Shown: positions 23,680 through 36,822, counted from the first letter of the stretch. The stretch: DNA of 64,000 nucleotides from Adiantum capillus-veneris (GCA_014529385.2 CM043958.1:144270734-144334733), one strand, 5' to 3'. A program made the numbers and translations. Notes: generated from the sequence alone by a model not told the origin.

Positions 23680-25020
23680 ATGTGGAACAAAGCTGCTCAG
23701 AAGGTCTGGAAGGAAGCGAATCAAGAGTTTATAGCTGAAAAGCCAGCTGTTGCAAGTTCATCTGAGGCTCCCGGAAATCATCTTGGCCCAAAAAGGCAGA
23801 GGCGCCCTAGTGTTCGCCTTGAAGACATTGGTGATCGTCCTGCAGCAGTTTTAGCAGAGAAGAAAAGAAAGAAAATAGTTTTCTTTGCTTCTTCTGTAGA
23901 TGCTTGTCCTGGCAAGAGGACGCCCAAGTTGGATCCAGATGAGGCGCTAGAAAACACAAGCAAAGTGCTCAAAGTTCGGTCCTTGGTTAATGTAAATAAT
24001 GGAAACACCCATGGGTGCGATTCAAGTCATGATGATGGTGACCTTGAGAGGCAGACTGTCAGGCACAGTGAGCTTGAATCTCCCTGCCGTAGTGCACCTG
24101 TCGAATGCTGGCAGCAGGAGGCACAGCCAGCTCTTTGTGATGTCACTGAGGTGATCGCACCGTCCCACTTTCTCAAACCTGTCAGCAAGAAAGGCAGAAA
24201 TGGAAACCGGAGACGTGGAGGGCCTAAGGCTGCCATTTCTGTCAAACAGTTTACTTCTTCAGGCCCATCGGTTACTGCTCAGAGGGAGCCTCACATAAAG
24301 GATGGCATCGACGTGCATTCTGAGGAAGAAAATGAGGCCCGTACACCTGAAGGTTTTAGGGACTGTGATCTTGAGACATCTGATTATTTCAACGACGCAA
24401 AAGATTTGAGCAACTCGCTTGAAAGCAAACCTTCAAGTAATGGTGACATGTCTCCATTGCGAGGTGAGCAGGAATCCCAGTTTAGAAGGGCTTATGAAAA
24501 TGGATCATCCAGACATGACCATGGTCTAGCCGAGAGAGATGAACACGTGCCTGCTTCACAACAGGTTGCCGAAGAAAGCTTGTCAAAACTAAACAAAGAA
24601 TTTATAGATAGAAATAAAGAAGGGGGAGTAAGTACTGGTGTTTGGACTGAAGCAGCAAATAAGGCTCAAGCTTATGTTGTAGATTCTCCAAAATCGGAAG
24701 AAGCAAATAGGGTACCCTTTGCCAATAAAGTGAAGTTTAGTGAAAAGCAGGAAAGCAGGGAACCTCCCAGTAATAATGCTGAACTACACTTTGCCAAACG
24801 CCATCCTCCCCTTCTGCATGGAGTAAGGGGCTGGTTGCAGAATCTTGGTTTAGGTAAATATGCACAACAGTTTGAGGCTCATGAGGTTGACATAGAAGTG
24901 TTGCCGTTGCTAACTTTTGACGATTTGAAAGAGATGGGGATCACTGCGGTTGGCTCTCGCAGAAAACTGTTTTTTGCCATTCAACAGCTTGGAAAGTGCT
25001 TGTTGGTAAAAGCAGACTAA
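23680..25020 (+). CDS. SAM (sterile alpha motif) domain protein
   Basis: An uninterrupted 446-residue frame starts at ATG 23680; an in-frame TAA lies 10 bases upstream, supporting this start or an intron just before it. The N-terminus (MWNKAAQKVWKEANQEF) leads into a basic KRQRRPSVRLEDIGDRPAA segment, resembling a block I recall from plant SAM-domain proteins. The middle (residues about 80-370) is charged, low-complexity and probably disordered. Residues about 380-440 form a SAM domain: GVRGWLQNLGLGKYAQQFE, VLPLLTFDDLKEMGITAVG, RRKLFFAIQQL. SAM domains mediate protein or RNA binding; the basic patches suggest a nuclear role, which is inference. Base use is less AT-biased than the flanks and there are no disruptions, so this is the one clearly intact host gene here. 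Confidence 0.9.
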   Translation: MWNKAAQKVWKEANQEFIAEKPAVASSSEAPGNHLGPKRQRRPSVRLEDIGDRPAAVLAEKKRKKIVFFASSVDACPGKRTPKLDPDEALENTSKVLKVRSLVNVNNGNTHGCDSSHDDGDLERQTVRHSELESPCRSAPVECWQQEAQPALCDVTEVIAPSHFLKPVSKKGRNGNRRRGGPKAAISVKQFTSSGPSVTAQREPHIKDGIDVHSEEENEARTPEGFRDCDLETSDYFNDAKDLSNSLESKPSSNGDMSPLRGEQESQFRRAYENGSSRHDHGLAERDEHVPASQQVAEESLSKLNKEFIDRNKEGGVSTGVWTEAANKAQAYVVDSPKSEEANRVPFANKVKFSEKQESREPPSNNAELHFAKRHPPLLHGVRGWLQNLGLGKYAQQFEAHEVDIEVLPLLTFDDLKEMGITAVGSRRKLFFAIQQLGKCLLVKAD

Positions 25021-26540
25021 TCATGTGAGCTTTCAACTCAAAAGGCTACTGTATAGTTTAGTCGTATCAAGGACCCCAATGATCTGAATGTAGGCTTTGA
25101 CCTTCCCTGATGTCAGGCTTTTTACATCTGTCCTGGTTGGATAAAAAGTTTACAAATCTGAACTTTTTACTTGCATTCTTGTGTTGTAGCATGGCCTACC
25201 AAGTTTGTTTCATGCTCCTCTTTTTTGACAATGTGCGAGATAAACAAAAGTCTTTTCAGATTCTGCTTGCAGGTGGACAAATGAAAAGCTTCAGGTCCGC
25301 CTTACTGCTCATTATAATCATTACCTATAGAAACTGATGTAAGTTCCTGTTCTGTCTAAAATATCTTCCGCATAAACATCATGTATAAGTCGGACTGACT
25401 GTCTTGTAGCTGTACAAGTTTTTTACTGCTTCAAGAAGCAAATGCTTACTTGGTTGAAGAAGCTCTTGTCAACAGCACAAGTTTTACCTCGACTTAATGG
25501 GTTGTAACAAGGAATCACCATGCTTCTTTATCTAGACTTTAGTTGATATGGAGGCCCAATTTAATACAACAAAAAGTAATTTGGATCCTGCACGCCACAA
25601 TTTTGGGCAAGTGCTGCATGTGAGCATTTGGTAACCAAATACTTCTGGCATTCTCTGTTATTCAATTCTTGCTTTATGACTTTCCTACTTTCATGTGCTT
25701 GAAATCAAATGTACCTCTTTTAAGGCACGCAGATTGTCTTACATACTTTTCAAGTGATGTGCAGCTGTCATGTAAGAAAAATCCTTGTACAGAGTGTTCA
25801 TGGTTGCGTGTGCTTGTAGTGATGCATCTCTGTCCCTCAAGTTTTGCAATGCTGAAAACTGTTATTGCTTGTAAAAGTGTGATTTTATGTGACGTGCTCA
25901 AACTTTTTCTGAACCTTGGTAACGTCACATATTTGCCGATTTATATGTAAAGGTTTGGTAGCGTATACAGCCAAAACTGACACTATCAGGTTAGCATCAT
26001 AGTCCCATGGAACGGGAAACGGAAACGAGACCGGCAAGGCCATCTAAGACAGAGATGGCTCAAGCCCTTTTCAATGGAACGGTTTAGAAATGGCTTTTTA
26101 CAGTTATATTTTGTAAGCAACCTTTGGAACTTTCTGAAGAAATGGCACAAAGGAAACAAGAATGGGGGACTTTGGAAATGGAGTTTCTGATCCAATAGGC
26201 CCCTAACTGGAGTTTCCTGAGGACAATGGTTGGCATGCATGTGATATTGTATTATTATTGCATGTTCTTAACACAGCTTCTTCAACGGTGTGTGCAATCT
26301 TTTTCTGGTAGAGAGGATTTTTACTGTTATGAAGTCCACAGTCTTCTTCTAGTCATTTGGCAAGCTTTATGAGGAGCTCTAGATGCACTTTTTGTAAATT
26401 GGAAGGAAACTCTGACCCCGTTGTATGAAACCACTTGGCTTATCTGTTTTACAGCATCTTGTTGGGTAGGGAGTCCAGAGATACTCAATGGTTGGTTTTC
26501 ATTGCTTGAAGACGCTCTCTATTTCTATTCAAGGTTCTTT

Positions 26541-26573
26541 GGGGGGGGGCGGGGTGGGGGGGGGGGGGGGGGG
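26541..26573. repeat. Interrupted poly-G tract
   Basis: A 33-base run containing 31 G with single C and T interruptions, able to form a G-quadruplex on the plus strand. Length may be unreliable because such runs are hard to sequence. Confidence 0.9.
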
Positions 26574-27286
26574 CTGGGTTGAAGATCTTTCCCTGTTGCT
26601 TTTATCATACACTTGCTGGGGGTGTAGCATTGATTAATGTAAGCAAACCTTCTCCAATATTTTTCTACTGCTAGCCATCTGCCTAGTGTCCATTGAATTT
26701 CTAAAGCGATCTTGGCGAAGCTGCTAGCAGTGTTTGGTTAGATTTGTTTTGCTGGTCCCTAAATCCTTACCTTTGATTCAAAGTTTGATGTGCTCAAGTG
26801 GGTGTCTTTCTATTTGTGGTGCTTTTGGGCAACTTAGGGGCGATAGTTTCACTTTTGGCCGAGGTGCAAATGGCATTTTCTCAGGTTTGGTTTCTTTTGT
26901 TCTAGATATGAACTTGAAGATGCAATTTTTTAATCTTCTTTTTAATCATTGCTCTTTGTTTTCAGGGTGGCTCTCTTTGCCTTGCAAGGGTGAAATGTTA
27001 GGGCTCGTGTCACACTTAGTTAATTTGTTTTATATGTGTACTGGAGTGAGAATCAAGAGCATAAAACATCCATAATTTCAATAGACTGAAGAGAGAATAG
27101 CAATGAAGGTACCTTGCATAAGGAGGATGTCGTCCTCAATAGGCCTTGTTATGCAAATGACTTGCCAATTTGTGTCCAAATCATAGGAAAGGGGTTCTTG
27201 CCAAATTTTAGGGTGGGTGTCAATGCGAATACAGTGAGCGTGTCGATGACAAACATGACCTTTTTTTTGGTTTTTTTTGTTTGTTT

Positions 27287-27306
27287 GGGGGGTTGGGGGG
27301 GGGGGG
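27287..27306. repeat. Second poly-G tract after a T-run
   Basis: A run of 18 G with one TT interruption, preceded by T-rich sequence from 27261. It lies 0.7 kb from the first G-run. Confidence 0.9.
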
Positions 27307-28729
27307 AATGTTCAGGTTACCCATAGTGGTTCAGCATTTTAGATCCATTTTTGGCATCTCTATGTGCATGCAACTTGACAAATGTGTTCCTCCTTACATT
27401 AGAGTTGCGGTAACCCTTGCCATCGAATCTTAAGACACATCGGCAGTGGATCGTCGAGAAGGACGTCTATAGCATAGCTATTTTGCATTAACATACACAA
27501 TATGTCAATACTCAGAGGAACAATTTTCATGAGCACGGAGACATAATGGGTTGTCAATCACAATGGAGTGAACTTACTAGAAAGATGCACAAGAGTTACC
27601 AAAAATAAACAATTAACAATTACAATCTTCACGTCAACTAATTACTTGATGGTTTTTCTCAAGTAAAAGAGCTTGAAATGCTATGAATCTGTAAGAAACT
27701 ATAGGCAAAGGGTAATAGAACCTATCTCGACTCCGTAATCCCATTTTTGAGAGAGAGAAGTCACAATTCATCCATTTGCAGATCAACAAAACATGAACAA
27801 AATTGATCTAACATCGGCTCTATTGGTTTAAGAGCAGCTTTTATTAAAAGATTAGTATTTAACCTTGAAAATATAACCAAAACAATAAATTAAGGCTTGC
27901 ACAATGTAAATGCGAACCTTCAACAATGCACTTAAAGACACTTGATTTGGATTACCGAATTGTAAAATATGTCGATTACACATGAACTCTGCTCACTTCT
28001 CTATTTCACACGTACACTGATTTTTTCTAAAGCTAAGTTTCTCACTTACATTTTGACCATTATATTCACGACTTCTTAAAATTGGCCTTAAGCCTAAGTC
28101 TCATGGGTAATTTACATTACATCAAAAGTAAGTGAGCTTCATATATAGTTACAATCTATAGAATTAGAATAAGATTAAAAATGAGGACTTTAGCGAAAAA
28201 TTGGCAAAAAAGGGTATCCGTAGTCGGCATCTCTAAACACTTCTCCCTTTTTAGCTTATGTCTTTTTTTGATATAACCATGTGCATGCTGGTCTTTGGGT
28301 TGGTGTTCTTCAAGTAAAGAGCTTCAAAACTCTCTTGCATTTGATGACACTCTCCCTTTCCTTGAGTGATTACTTCCTTGGTGTGTTCTGGTTGGTCTAG
28401 ACATTTTTTGTCGCCAATAAATCTTATGTTTCTTGGAACGTTGTGGAGGTAAAAATGAGTATATGCGATGTCTATTCTTTTGTGCACTTAGCCTCCTTGG
28501 ATAGTTGACTTTGTGTGTGCTTTGCCGCACGTGTCGGAGGCTGGGAACTTGCTTGTGCACTGTGTGCAAGCTTCGAAAAGCTGCAAGCACACAACTAGAG
28601 AGTCCTAGCAAGCTCAAGGAAACAATGGTGTGTCACTCACCGCTCAATGCTTTCGTCGTGAAGGATCCTGTGCTACGAAGAAGAAGGAGCCGTCATCGAT
28701 GCCGCCGCAATGCTTGATTACACACACCT

Positions 28730-28730
28730 T

Positions 28731-28779
<49 letters not shown>
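28730..28779. repeat. (CT)n microsatellite
   Basis: About 50 bases of CT repeats with one CC interruption, followed by a short CA-rich stretch. Confidence 0.97.
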
Positions 28780-28780
<1 letters not shown>

Positions 28781-31029
28781 GCATACACACACGCACATAC
28801 ACACGTGAGCACACGAAGGAGAAGGAGACAGAGATGGAGCAAGAGAACTTTTCTAACTTACACCTCAAAGAATGAGGATTTTTAGGTCAAATGGACCTTT
28901 TATAAGAGTTTGACCCATTCACACATGGACGTCCACAGTAACAATTTGCAGAGCAAGGGACACACTGTAGCAAATTATCTTTTGCCACAGCATCACCCCA
29001 CACGTCCGAGCAGACGTGTCTATTAGGGGCCTTATTATTGAGAGGAGGACATCTCAAATTTCTCATGTTGGGGAGGATTTAAGTCTCCCACCACCCTAGA
29101 AGAGGGGGTCTCCATGCAAATAAAATTAGTAGACCATTTTGGTTATATAATAGAAAGTTTACTTTTAGCAAATTTTCCACCCCTGATGAGCTATTGATGT
29201 ATGTATTACTGTAGGATTTTCAAAAATCAAAATTTAATATTTTTGTCACTTTTATCCAAAAATAATAAGTTTTGAGCTGCTGGCACCTATCTAGACGCGA
29301 TTGGCTCATCTAAATCTACCACACCCTGAATTTCCATAAATTTAGCTCTCTGTTTCAAAAATTGCTAAATATAGCAGGTGTGTGCATCTGACGCTTAAGC
29401 TCATCATCCTTAAGCTCGTCTTTAAAAAGAAATTTTCAAGATTGAATTCTGATAAGCTAAGGTCACCCTAGTTAATTGCTCCCTATTCTAATGCTAATAG
29501 ATTTAATTCGTAATTCTAAGGTATGTATGTGTATGCATGTCCATGTGCATGGGCATGTATGTGCATGTGTATGGATGACCATAGGATGATCCATAGCCAT
29601 GGACCCATCTGGTCTGGAAAGAATGACTCTAAACATGGGGTTACATGAGGTGTAGCACCCAAAGTTGGCATGGAAGGCTAAGGGAATGAGTACTTTTGAC
29701 CTTTCTTGACAAGAAAGTGAGGTTAGGACACCTCTACATGTGAGAATAGCAAGAGAGGGCGCCCTATGAAGCTAGGGGCTACCTTGGAAAGTAAGGGGCC
29801 AGCTTAAGTAAGGCCCCAGCTCGCTAGAATCTATATAAATACCCCTTCTCTCATATATTGCACACCCACTAAAGACAAGGAAATTCTGATGCTGTGGCAA
29901 TTCATTGGTGAAGCAACTCCAGAGCCTTGTGAGACCAATAACTCCTAGGCACCTTATGTGATGGAAAATTCAAAGGGAAGGCCTCTATGAATGAAGAAGT
30001 GCCAATCATCTCACGAAAGCAATGCCATCACTCATGAGAAGGTAGAAAAACTTTTAAATTATTTAATGTTCATTGCATCACAACTAACTAGGAAGAAAAA
30101 CCTACCCTAAAAATATTGGGGCACTTCCAATTCGAAACTACGTCATTGTTGGAACCTGTTGTTTTCTTAAGTTTGAATTTATTAAGAAGGAATTGTTTGA
30201 TGATATATTGTATGGAGTAGGAAAGAGTGTTTGTTTAGGAAGGAATCTCTCAACCTTACTTCATTTTATTCCAATATTGATGTAGTCTGAACTCTCCTTT
30301 GATCACAGGGAGGTAGCTTGAGTTTCTACGCACAACTCTACATTTTATATGTGCAATGCTAACCCATTTCTATGAGGAAGCTTAGTTCATTTCTATGGAA
30401 TATAATGTGACTCACCTGGAGGGTTACTCTAGGAGGTGTAGCACTTATTGGTTGTATGGACAGCCAATGATAACGGGTGGAGTGAACATATTTTGGAAGA
30501 AGTTTCTATGATTATGCAGTATTCGAATAATTATGAAGTAGTATTGTATGTCGAGTTTTTCCTAAGAAAGATTGTCCTTGTGTTATGAACAACCATGTGG
30601 TTGTAATTAGGAAACAAGATTAAAGTGTGACTGTGGGCGTGGAAAGTGGGGAGTGGCTTTGGTTGCCATGTCAATGGATGGGTGGTCTTGATTAGTCAAA
30701 AAAATTCTTCTCTCCCTATTCTTTTAGAAAAAGAAAAATTAGAACCTCATTGCACCAAGAGCTTGCCTCTGAAAGCTATGGACAAAAAGGCATTTGATTT
30801 TCTCTCTTTTGAAAGATGATATCTAGGAATGCTCAGACTCAAATTACTTCGTGACAAGAGTTTGTCCATTGGAATTGATACTATCTTGACTATTTTTTTT
30901 CTAACGATTAGGGCCTAGAGACCTGTGAGGTACCCTACAGTTGCCAAGAGCATATGGTGATGGGTCGGAAACCTCACAATGATGGCAATCCTTGACACTT
31001 AAAATCTTGGAAGCTTTCAAAAGCCAAGG

Positions 31030-31908
31030 GACCCTGTGGGGGAACTTATCATCCTCAATAGTACACTATCTATCATCGGTCACATCCGATTAATGAATAA
31101 TGTGAAGAAAATTTGGGACCAACTTTCATCTTCATATGATTGAGTCTCTCCAATGAAGTGTGTAGCTTTGGAGGTGCACTTGAGAACCTTTGATGCTAAA
31201 CACTTATTACAAGTGATAGGTTGAATACTATTTCTTGGGATGAGATCGTTCCAATGGTATTGGACCAAGAGGACAATTCCATACAGTAAAGAAGCCAAGC
31301 TCTAAAGCCTTGGCTGCTTGGGGGAAGGGAAGGGGGGGGTGTGGAGGGTTTCACCAGATGTAAAACCTATATATTGTGTGCATTCAAGGACGATTTATAA
31401 AGCCCCTTAGCTGTGAATTTTTCACCAATAAAAGGGACCCTTTTCCAATTCAATCTGTAAAAAATAATCAAGATCATTTTTTTAAACACCCTTCTCTATG
31501 TGAAAATGTGGCAAAACAAAGAATAAACTAATCCCTATTGTTGAGCCCACGTGATAGGAATTTTTTTATTGTAGGGACCCCCTCAAGCTTGGTTGGTTCT
31601 TCCAACAACAAAAACAAAAACAAGCAAAAGGGTAAGAGGAAAAGAATTTTTTTAAATCAATGTTCAAAAGGATGCCTTGAAGGCTTATCAACATTGCAAT
31701 TATTATGGAAAAATAGACCATTATTGGTGGCAATGTTGAAAACAAATTGGAGATGCTCTAACTACTACAGTAATAGTTAGAGTCACCAGCCTTTGTTCAT
31801 TTGGAGATTCTACCCTTAGAGGACTCTCTAGGGACATTGGAGGTTAAGATGGATCTTGCAAATTGAGATGGTTGTGATTGGATTCTTTATAGTGTTAGTG
31901 CTTCATTG
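31030..31908 (+). pseudogene. Old Ty1/copia gag-protease remnant
   Basis: Read through stops, this gives gag-like MNNVKKIWDQLSSSYD (31095-31142) and a long helical segment, then a basic KNKNKQKGKRKR stretch (31602-31640), then a degenerate zinc knuckle CNYYGKIDHYWWQC (31695-31735, second Cys now Tyr). The last codons before 31909 read DWILYSVSAS, resembling the WILDSGAS protease site of Copia elements but damaged. The younger Copia element is inserted just after this point. No LTR of the older element could be paired. Confidence 0.55.
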
Positions 31909-31992
31909 TGTTAGGAAATAAGACGTAGCTAAATAGATAATTGAGTAGATTACTTAATGGAGAGAGACAAATTTACATACACGAGATTATAG

Positions 31993-32048
<56 letters not shown>

Positions 32049-32708
32049 GAGAGTACACACGATATACGTGGTTCACCCAATGTGGGCTACGTCCACGGGA
32101 AAGCAGCCACTCAATGGCTTTAGTACTTCAAAACAAGAAGTAGTTTACAAAGGGATTATACCCTTAATGGAGCTCCCACCTTGCTTCACTCTCACCACCT
32201 CACACTCACCTTGTTGCATCAACTTCACACTATGAAATGTGTGTAGAAATGGCCTCCTTTTATAGGCCAAAAGGGCTGCCCTCTCTTATGAGAGGCAACC
32301 ATGTGTAGCCACCCTTGTGTGAATAAGTCCAAATCGGACCCTTCAATCCGCCCATGTGTGACTGCCCTTGAGAAGACAAGTCCCCTTTTGAATTCGGCCA
32401 CCGACCACCGGCCATTGACTTCCGACCACCGGCCACTGACTACCGGCCAACGGCCAACCGACGGTTGTTTTCTGACCACTTTCCGGCCGCCGTCCGCCCA
32501 TAATATTCCGGCGAGGGAATAAAAAAAGTATCGGGGGCTTCTGCCCCCGAGGCCCCTTAAGTTGCCCCTGATTTTTGGCCGTGAAAATTTTGGTTTCCGG
32601 CGAGTGATTTTCCTTCACGCACGATGGCTTCTCCTCATAATGGGGGCCTTACAAATGTGCGCTTTTACCACAGAAGATTACAAGGTAAATCAGGCTCCAT
32701 ACTTAACA
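31909..32708 (-). repeat. Copia-1 3' LTR
   Basis: 800 bp. Contains (GA)n at 31996-32045, a TATA-like box (minus sense tataaaagg near 32263) and a ggccaccgg-type minisatellite at 32393-32466. Followed on its right by the polypurine tract. Confidence 0.93.
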
Positions 32709-32768
32709 ATCTCCCACTTGGAGACTGATTTCAAAACCAAACCTGTGACTGCTTTCCATCCTGGCTTC

Positions 32769-35700
32769 TTATCCTTGAATGCCGATTGAGGATGAGCAAA
32801 AGCTCAACTTCTCCTTGTTGACCACCATTGTAAACATGTCTGTAGGATTTTCACTTGTATGCACCTTTCCTAGCTTTAGCTGTCCCTCTTCCAAAAGAGT
32901 GCGTATGAAGTGATATCTCACCTCAATGTGCTTTGTCCTTGAATGAAAGGCTGAGTTCTTCACAAGATGGATAGCGCTTTGGCTATCACTGTACAAGACA
33001 CAATTGTCTTGTTTTAATCCAAGCTCTTCTAAGAATCTGTAAAGCCACAGAATTTCTTTGCTTGCCTCCGTCATTGCTACATACTCTGCTTCCATGGTAG
33101 AAAGTGAAACCACTTTCTGCAGCTTTGAAGCCCAGCTTACTGCTGTGTCTCCAACTGTGAACACATAGCTAGTAGTGCTCCTTCGAGTATCTTTGTCACC
33201 TGCCATATCTGCATCAGCATACCCTTCTAGAAAAATATCAGTTCCTCCAAAATACAAAGCATTTGTTGTTGTCCCTTTTAGATACCTAAGTATCCACTTC
33301 ACAGCTTGCCAGTGCTCTTTACCTAGGTTGTCCATGAACCTACTCACAACTCCCACTGCATCTGCAATGTCTAGCCTTGTCCAGACCATAGCATACATTA
33401 GAGAACCTACCACTGCAGCATATGCAACTTTAGACATATAGGCTATCTCCTCTTGTGTATTTAGACACATATCCTTCGTTAGTTTAAAATGACCAGCCAA
33501 AGGTGTAGAAACTGGTTTTGCATTTTGCATTGCAAACCTTTCTAGTACCTTCTTGACGTAATCTTCTTGAGATAGCTTTATTGTCTTCTTCGTCCTGTCC
33601 CTTGATATTTTCATACCAAGTATCCTCTTTGCAACACCTAAATCTTTCATTGAAAAAGATTTAGATTTGATGTCCTGCATGTTAGCACTTGCAATCAACA
33701 TGTCATCAACATACAACATTAGGATGATGAATTTTCCATCTCCCAAATTCTTCGTGTAGACGCAGTGATCTGAGTTGCATCTTGTGAATCCATGATCGAA
33801 CATCCATCGATCAAACTTCAAGTACCATTGTCTTGATGCTTGCTTTAAACCATACAAGCTCTTCTTTAATCTGCAAACCATTTTCTCCTTATCTTTTACT
33901 TCATACCCCTTTGGTTGAAGCATGTAGATTTCCTCCTCTAAGTCACCGTGAGGGAATGCCGTATTTACTTCCATTTGCTCGAGATTTAGATCATGAGCAG
34001 CCACAAGGCTTAAGACAAGCCTAATTGAGTTCATTTTTACAAAACAGGAGAAAATATTTCATTGAAGTCAATACCTTTCTTTTGAGAAAAACCTTTTACC
34101 ACAAGCCTAGACTTGTACCTTTTCTTTCCACCTTCTTCTTCCTTCACCTTGTACACCCATTTGTTTTGAAGTGACCGCTTACCTTTAGGATACTCAACCA
34201 ACTCCCATGTTTGGTTGCGATGTAGTGAGTCCATCTCCACTTGCATGCTCTTCGTGCATTCTTCTTTGGATTCATGTTGCATAGCTTCTTCATATGATTC
34301 TGGCTCTCCAGAATCTGAGATCAAGAGATGGTTGAAGGAAGGAACAAACCTTTCTAGAGGTCTACTTGCTCTTGTAGATCTTCGGGGAATAGGTTGAGGC
34401 TCCTCATTTGGTTGACGTTGTTGTACATTGTCACCGTTTGCAGTCCTTGAGTCTTCACCGTCCTCAAGCTCCATGTACGCATCACCAGTTTCTTTTCTTT
34501 CCAAGTAATCTTTGTACATATTTTGTTCGTTAAAAATTACATCCCTACTCCTTAAGATTTTACCATCTTCAGGATTCCATAGGCGATACCCAAAGTCACC
34601 TTCTCTATAGCCAATGAAGAAACACTTTTTGGACTTTGCATCTAGCTTTGATCTTAGGCTTCTATCAATGTGCATGAAAGCCTCACACCCAAACACTTTG
34701 AGAAATGCATAATTCACCGGTTTACCTGTCCATGCCTCTTCTGGAACTCCCCCATCCAATGCCGTTGATGGTGATCGATTGATTAAGTACACAGACGTAC
34801 TTACAGCTTCCGCCCAAAGCTCAAGCGGTAGGCCTGCATGTAGCCGCATACTTCGTGCTCGCTCCATGATTGTCCTGTTTATCCTTTCTGAAATTCCATT
34901 TTGTTGAGGTGTCCTTGGGGTTTTCCTTTGCCTCCGAATGGCATTGCTAGCACAAAAGCTTTCAAAAGCTTGGCTGCAATATTCGCCTCCATTGTCGGAT
35001 CTGAAGCATTTAACCTTGGTACCTATTTCATTCTCCACAAAGGATTTTCATCTTTAAAATATGGAAAATACATCGGATTTATTCTTCATGACATAAACCC
35101 ATGTTTTTCTAGTCGCATCGTCTATGAATGTTACATAGCACAATGAGCCACCAAGTGATGGTGTACTTGCAGGACCCCAAACATCAGAATGAACCAACTC
35201 AAGTTTTTTAATTTTTCTTTCATTTCCTGATTTTTGAAATTTTACCCTCTTTTGTTTACCATAAACACAGTCTTCACAGAACTCTAAGTCCACTTCTTTC
35301 AAAACCTGGTAGAAGCTTCTTTGTTTGAAGGATTTGCATTCCTTTGGCACTCATATGCCCAAGCCGGTAGTGCCACACCGCACTGTCAACTTCTGTAGTT
35401 GCTGCACAAGCTGAAGGTTGTGTGCTCATAGTACACAAGTAAAGTGTACCGACCTTTTCTCCCTTGGCAACCACCAAAGATCCCTTTGAGATCTTCCACC
35501 GTTTGTTTCCGAATGAAATGTTGTGACCTTCATCGTCCAATTGTCCTGTACAGATCAAATTTTTTCGAAGAGAAGGAACATGCCTAACATCTTTAAGCTT
35601 CCATTCATTTCCGTTAGCAGTTTTGACAGAAACTGTACCTTGCCGACAATCTCACAAGCTTCATCATCTCCCATGTATACATACCCAAAATTACCTTTGG

Positions 35701-36624
35701 TGTAATCTTGGAAATGTTGCTTGTGTGGTGTCGCATGGAATGAAGCCTTGGAATCTACTATTCAGGAATTAGACACATTGTCTAATGAGAGAATTAGAGC
35801 ATCTTGCTCTACTTTACCTGCCACATTGGCCTCCGATGTTGGCTTGTTGTCTTGAGACTCTGTCTCCTTCTTCTTCTTGGACAAGCAATCCTTCTTGACT
35901 TGGCCCTTCTTGCCGCAGTTCCAACATTCAAGAACTGACTTTGTGCGTGACTTGCTTCGTCTTGAGTGATCACGACCCTTTTGGTTTTTGAACCTCTCCT
36001 TAGGCCTTCCTCTTGTTTCCACTGACAATGCAGCACTTGATGATTCTCCGTTGCTTCTCCTTCGTTTTTCCTCGCTTAGGAGAACACCACAACATCATCA
36101 AACTTAAGAGTATTTGTGCCAGAAATAGAATTACTTACAGCCATCACAAGGCTGTCCCAACTATCCGGTAGAGATGATAGTATAAGGAGAGCTCGCACTT
36201 CGTCATCGAAATTGATTTTCACCGATCGAAGTTGACTTATGTTTGTGTTAAAGTCATTTAGGTGTTCTGCAACTGAACCATTCTCTGCCATCTTTAGATT
36301 GAACAAGCGCTTCATAAGAAATACCTTATTGGATGCCGATGGTTTCTCGTAGAAGTCGTCAAGTGACTTCATCAAGTCCTCCGTGGTCTTCATCTCCGAA
36401 ACATTGAAGGCCACCGTTGACACCAAGCTTAACCGGATTGTTCCCAGTGCCTTTCGATCAAAGACAATCCATGCTTCATCTGCCATCGTTGCGGGCTTCT
36501 TTGCAAGACCGCCTAGTGGCAAATAGAGGTCCTTCTGATAGAGATAGTCTTCAATCTGCATCTTCCAATGTTGGTAGTTTTTGCCGTTGAACTTCTCAAT
36601 CTTGAGCTTCCCTTCCTCCGCCAT
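32769..36624 (-). pseudogene. Copia-1 gag-pol polyprotein, frameshifted
   Basis: ATG at 36624-36622. Gag (36076-36624) is UBN2-like; its zinc knuckle at about 35930 reads CWNCGKKGQVKKDC with Gln for the zinc-binding His. The protease site at about 35750 reads IVDSKASFH (DSG changed to DSK) after a stop. The integrase zinc-binding region and catalytic core span 35558-34600 in several frames (HSDVWGP, RSDNGGEY, GISERINRTIMER give D, D, E). RT lies at 34034-33650 with YVDDMLIAS and RNase H to 32769 (SLSTMEAEYVAM, LYSDSQSAI). At least four frame changes, near 36050, 35650, 35300 and 34035, prevent a full product. Normally this polyprotein builds the particle, copies the RNA and integrates the cDNA. 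Confidence 0.93.
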
Positions 36625-36683
36625 AACTCCCACTCAATTCAAGGAATCCTTTCCTTGAGATAATTTAGCTACGAGCAAACCTT

Positions 36684-36695
36684 GCTTTGATACCA
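36684..36695 (-). other. Copia-1 primer-binding site
   Basis: On minus it reads TGGTATCAAAGC, one base from the plant initiator-Met tRNA primer-binding site TGGTATCAGAGC. It lies four bases inside the 5' LTR. Confidence 0.9.
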
Positions 36696-36699
36696 CTTT

Positions 36700-36785
36700 T
36701 GTTAGGAAATCAGACATAGATAAATAGATAATTGAGTAGATTACTTAATGGAGAGAGACAAATTTACATACACGAGATTATAGAG

Positions 36786-36822
<37 letters not shown>

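Larger units (their letters stand above)
25021..31029. other. Gene-poor region downstream of the SAM gene
   Basis: 25021-25950 probably contains the 3' UTR of the SAM gene. 25950-31029 shows no known protein domain. It includes two G-runs, a (CT)n tract, a degenerate atgtgcatgt-rich stretch (29520-29590), and TATA-like boxes near 28898 (ttttataag) and 29832 (tctatataaatacccc). These could be promoters of decayed LTRs, the second lying upstream of the Copia gag remnant at 31 kb, but no LTR pair could be matched. Confidence 0.5.

Noticed and set aside
28630-28875. Open frames rich in Leu-Ser or Arg-Glu
   Set aside because: Translations of the (CT)n tract on either strand.
32225-32618. Overlapping open frames rich in Trp, Val and Gly on both strands, with matching ones at 36990-37389
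   Set aside because: They lie inside the Copia-1 LTRs and arise from the GGCC-rich minisatellite; not genes.
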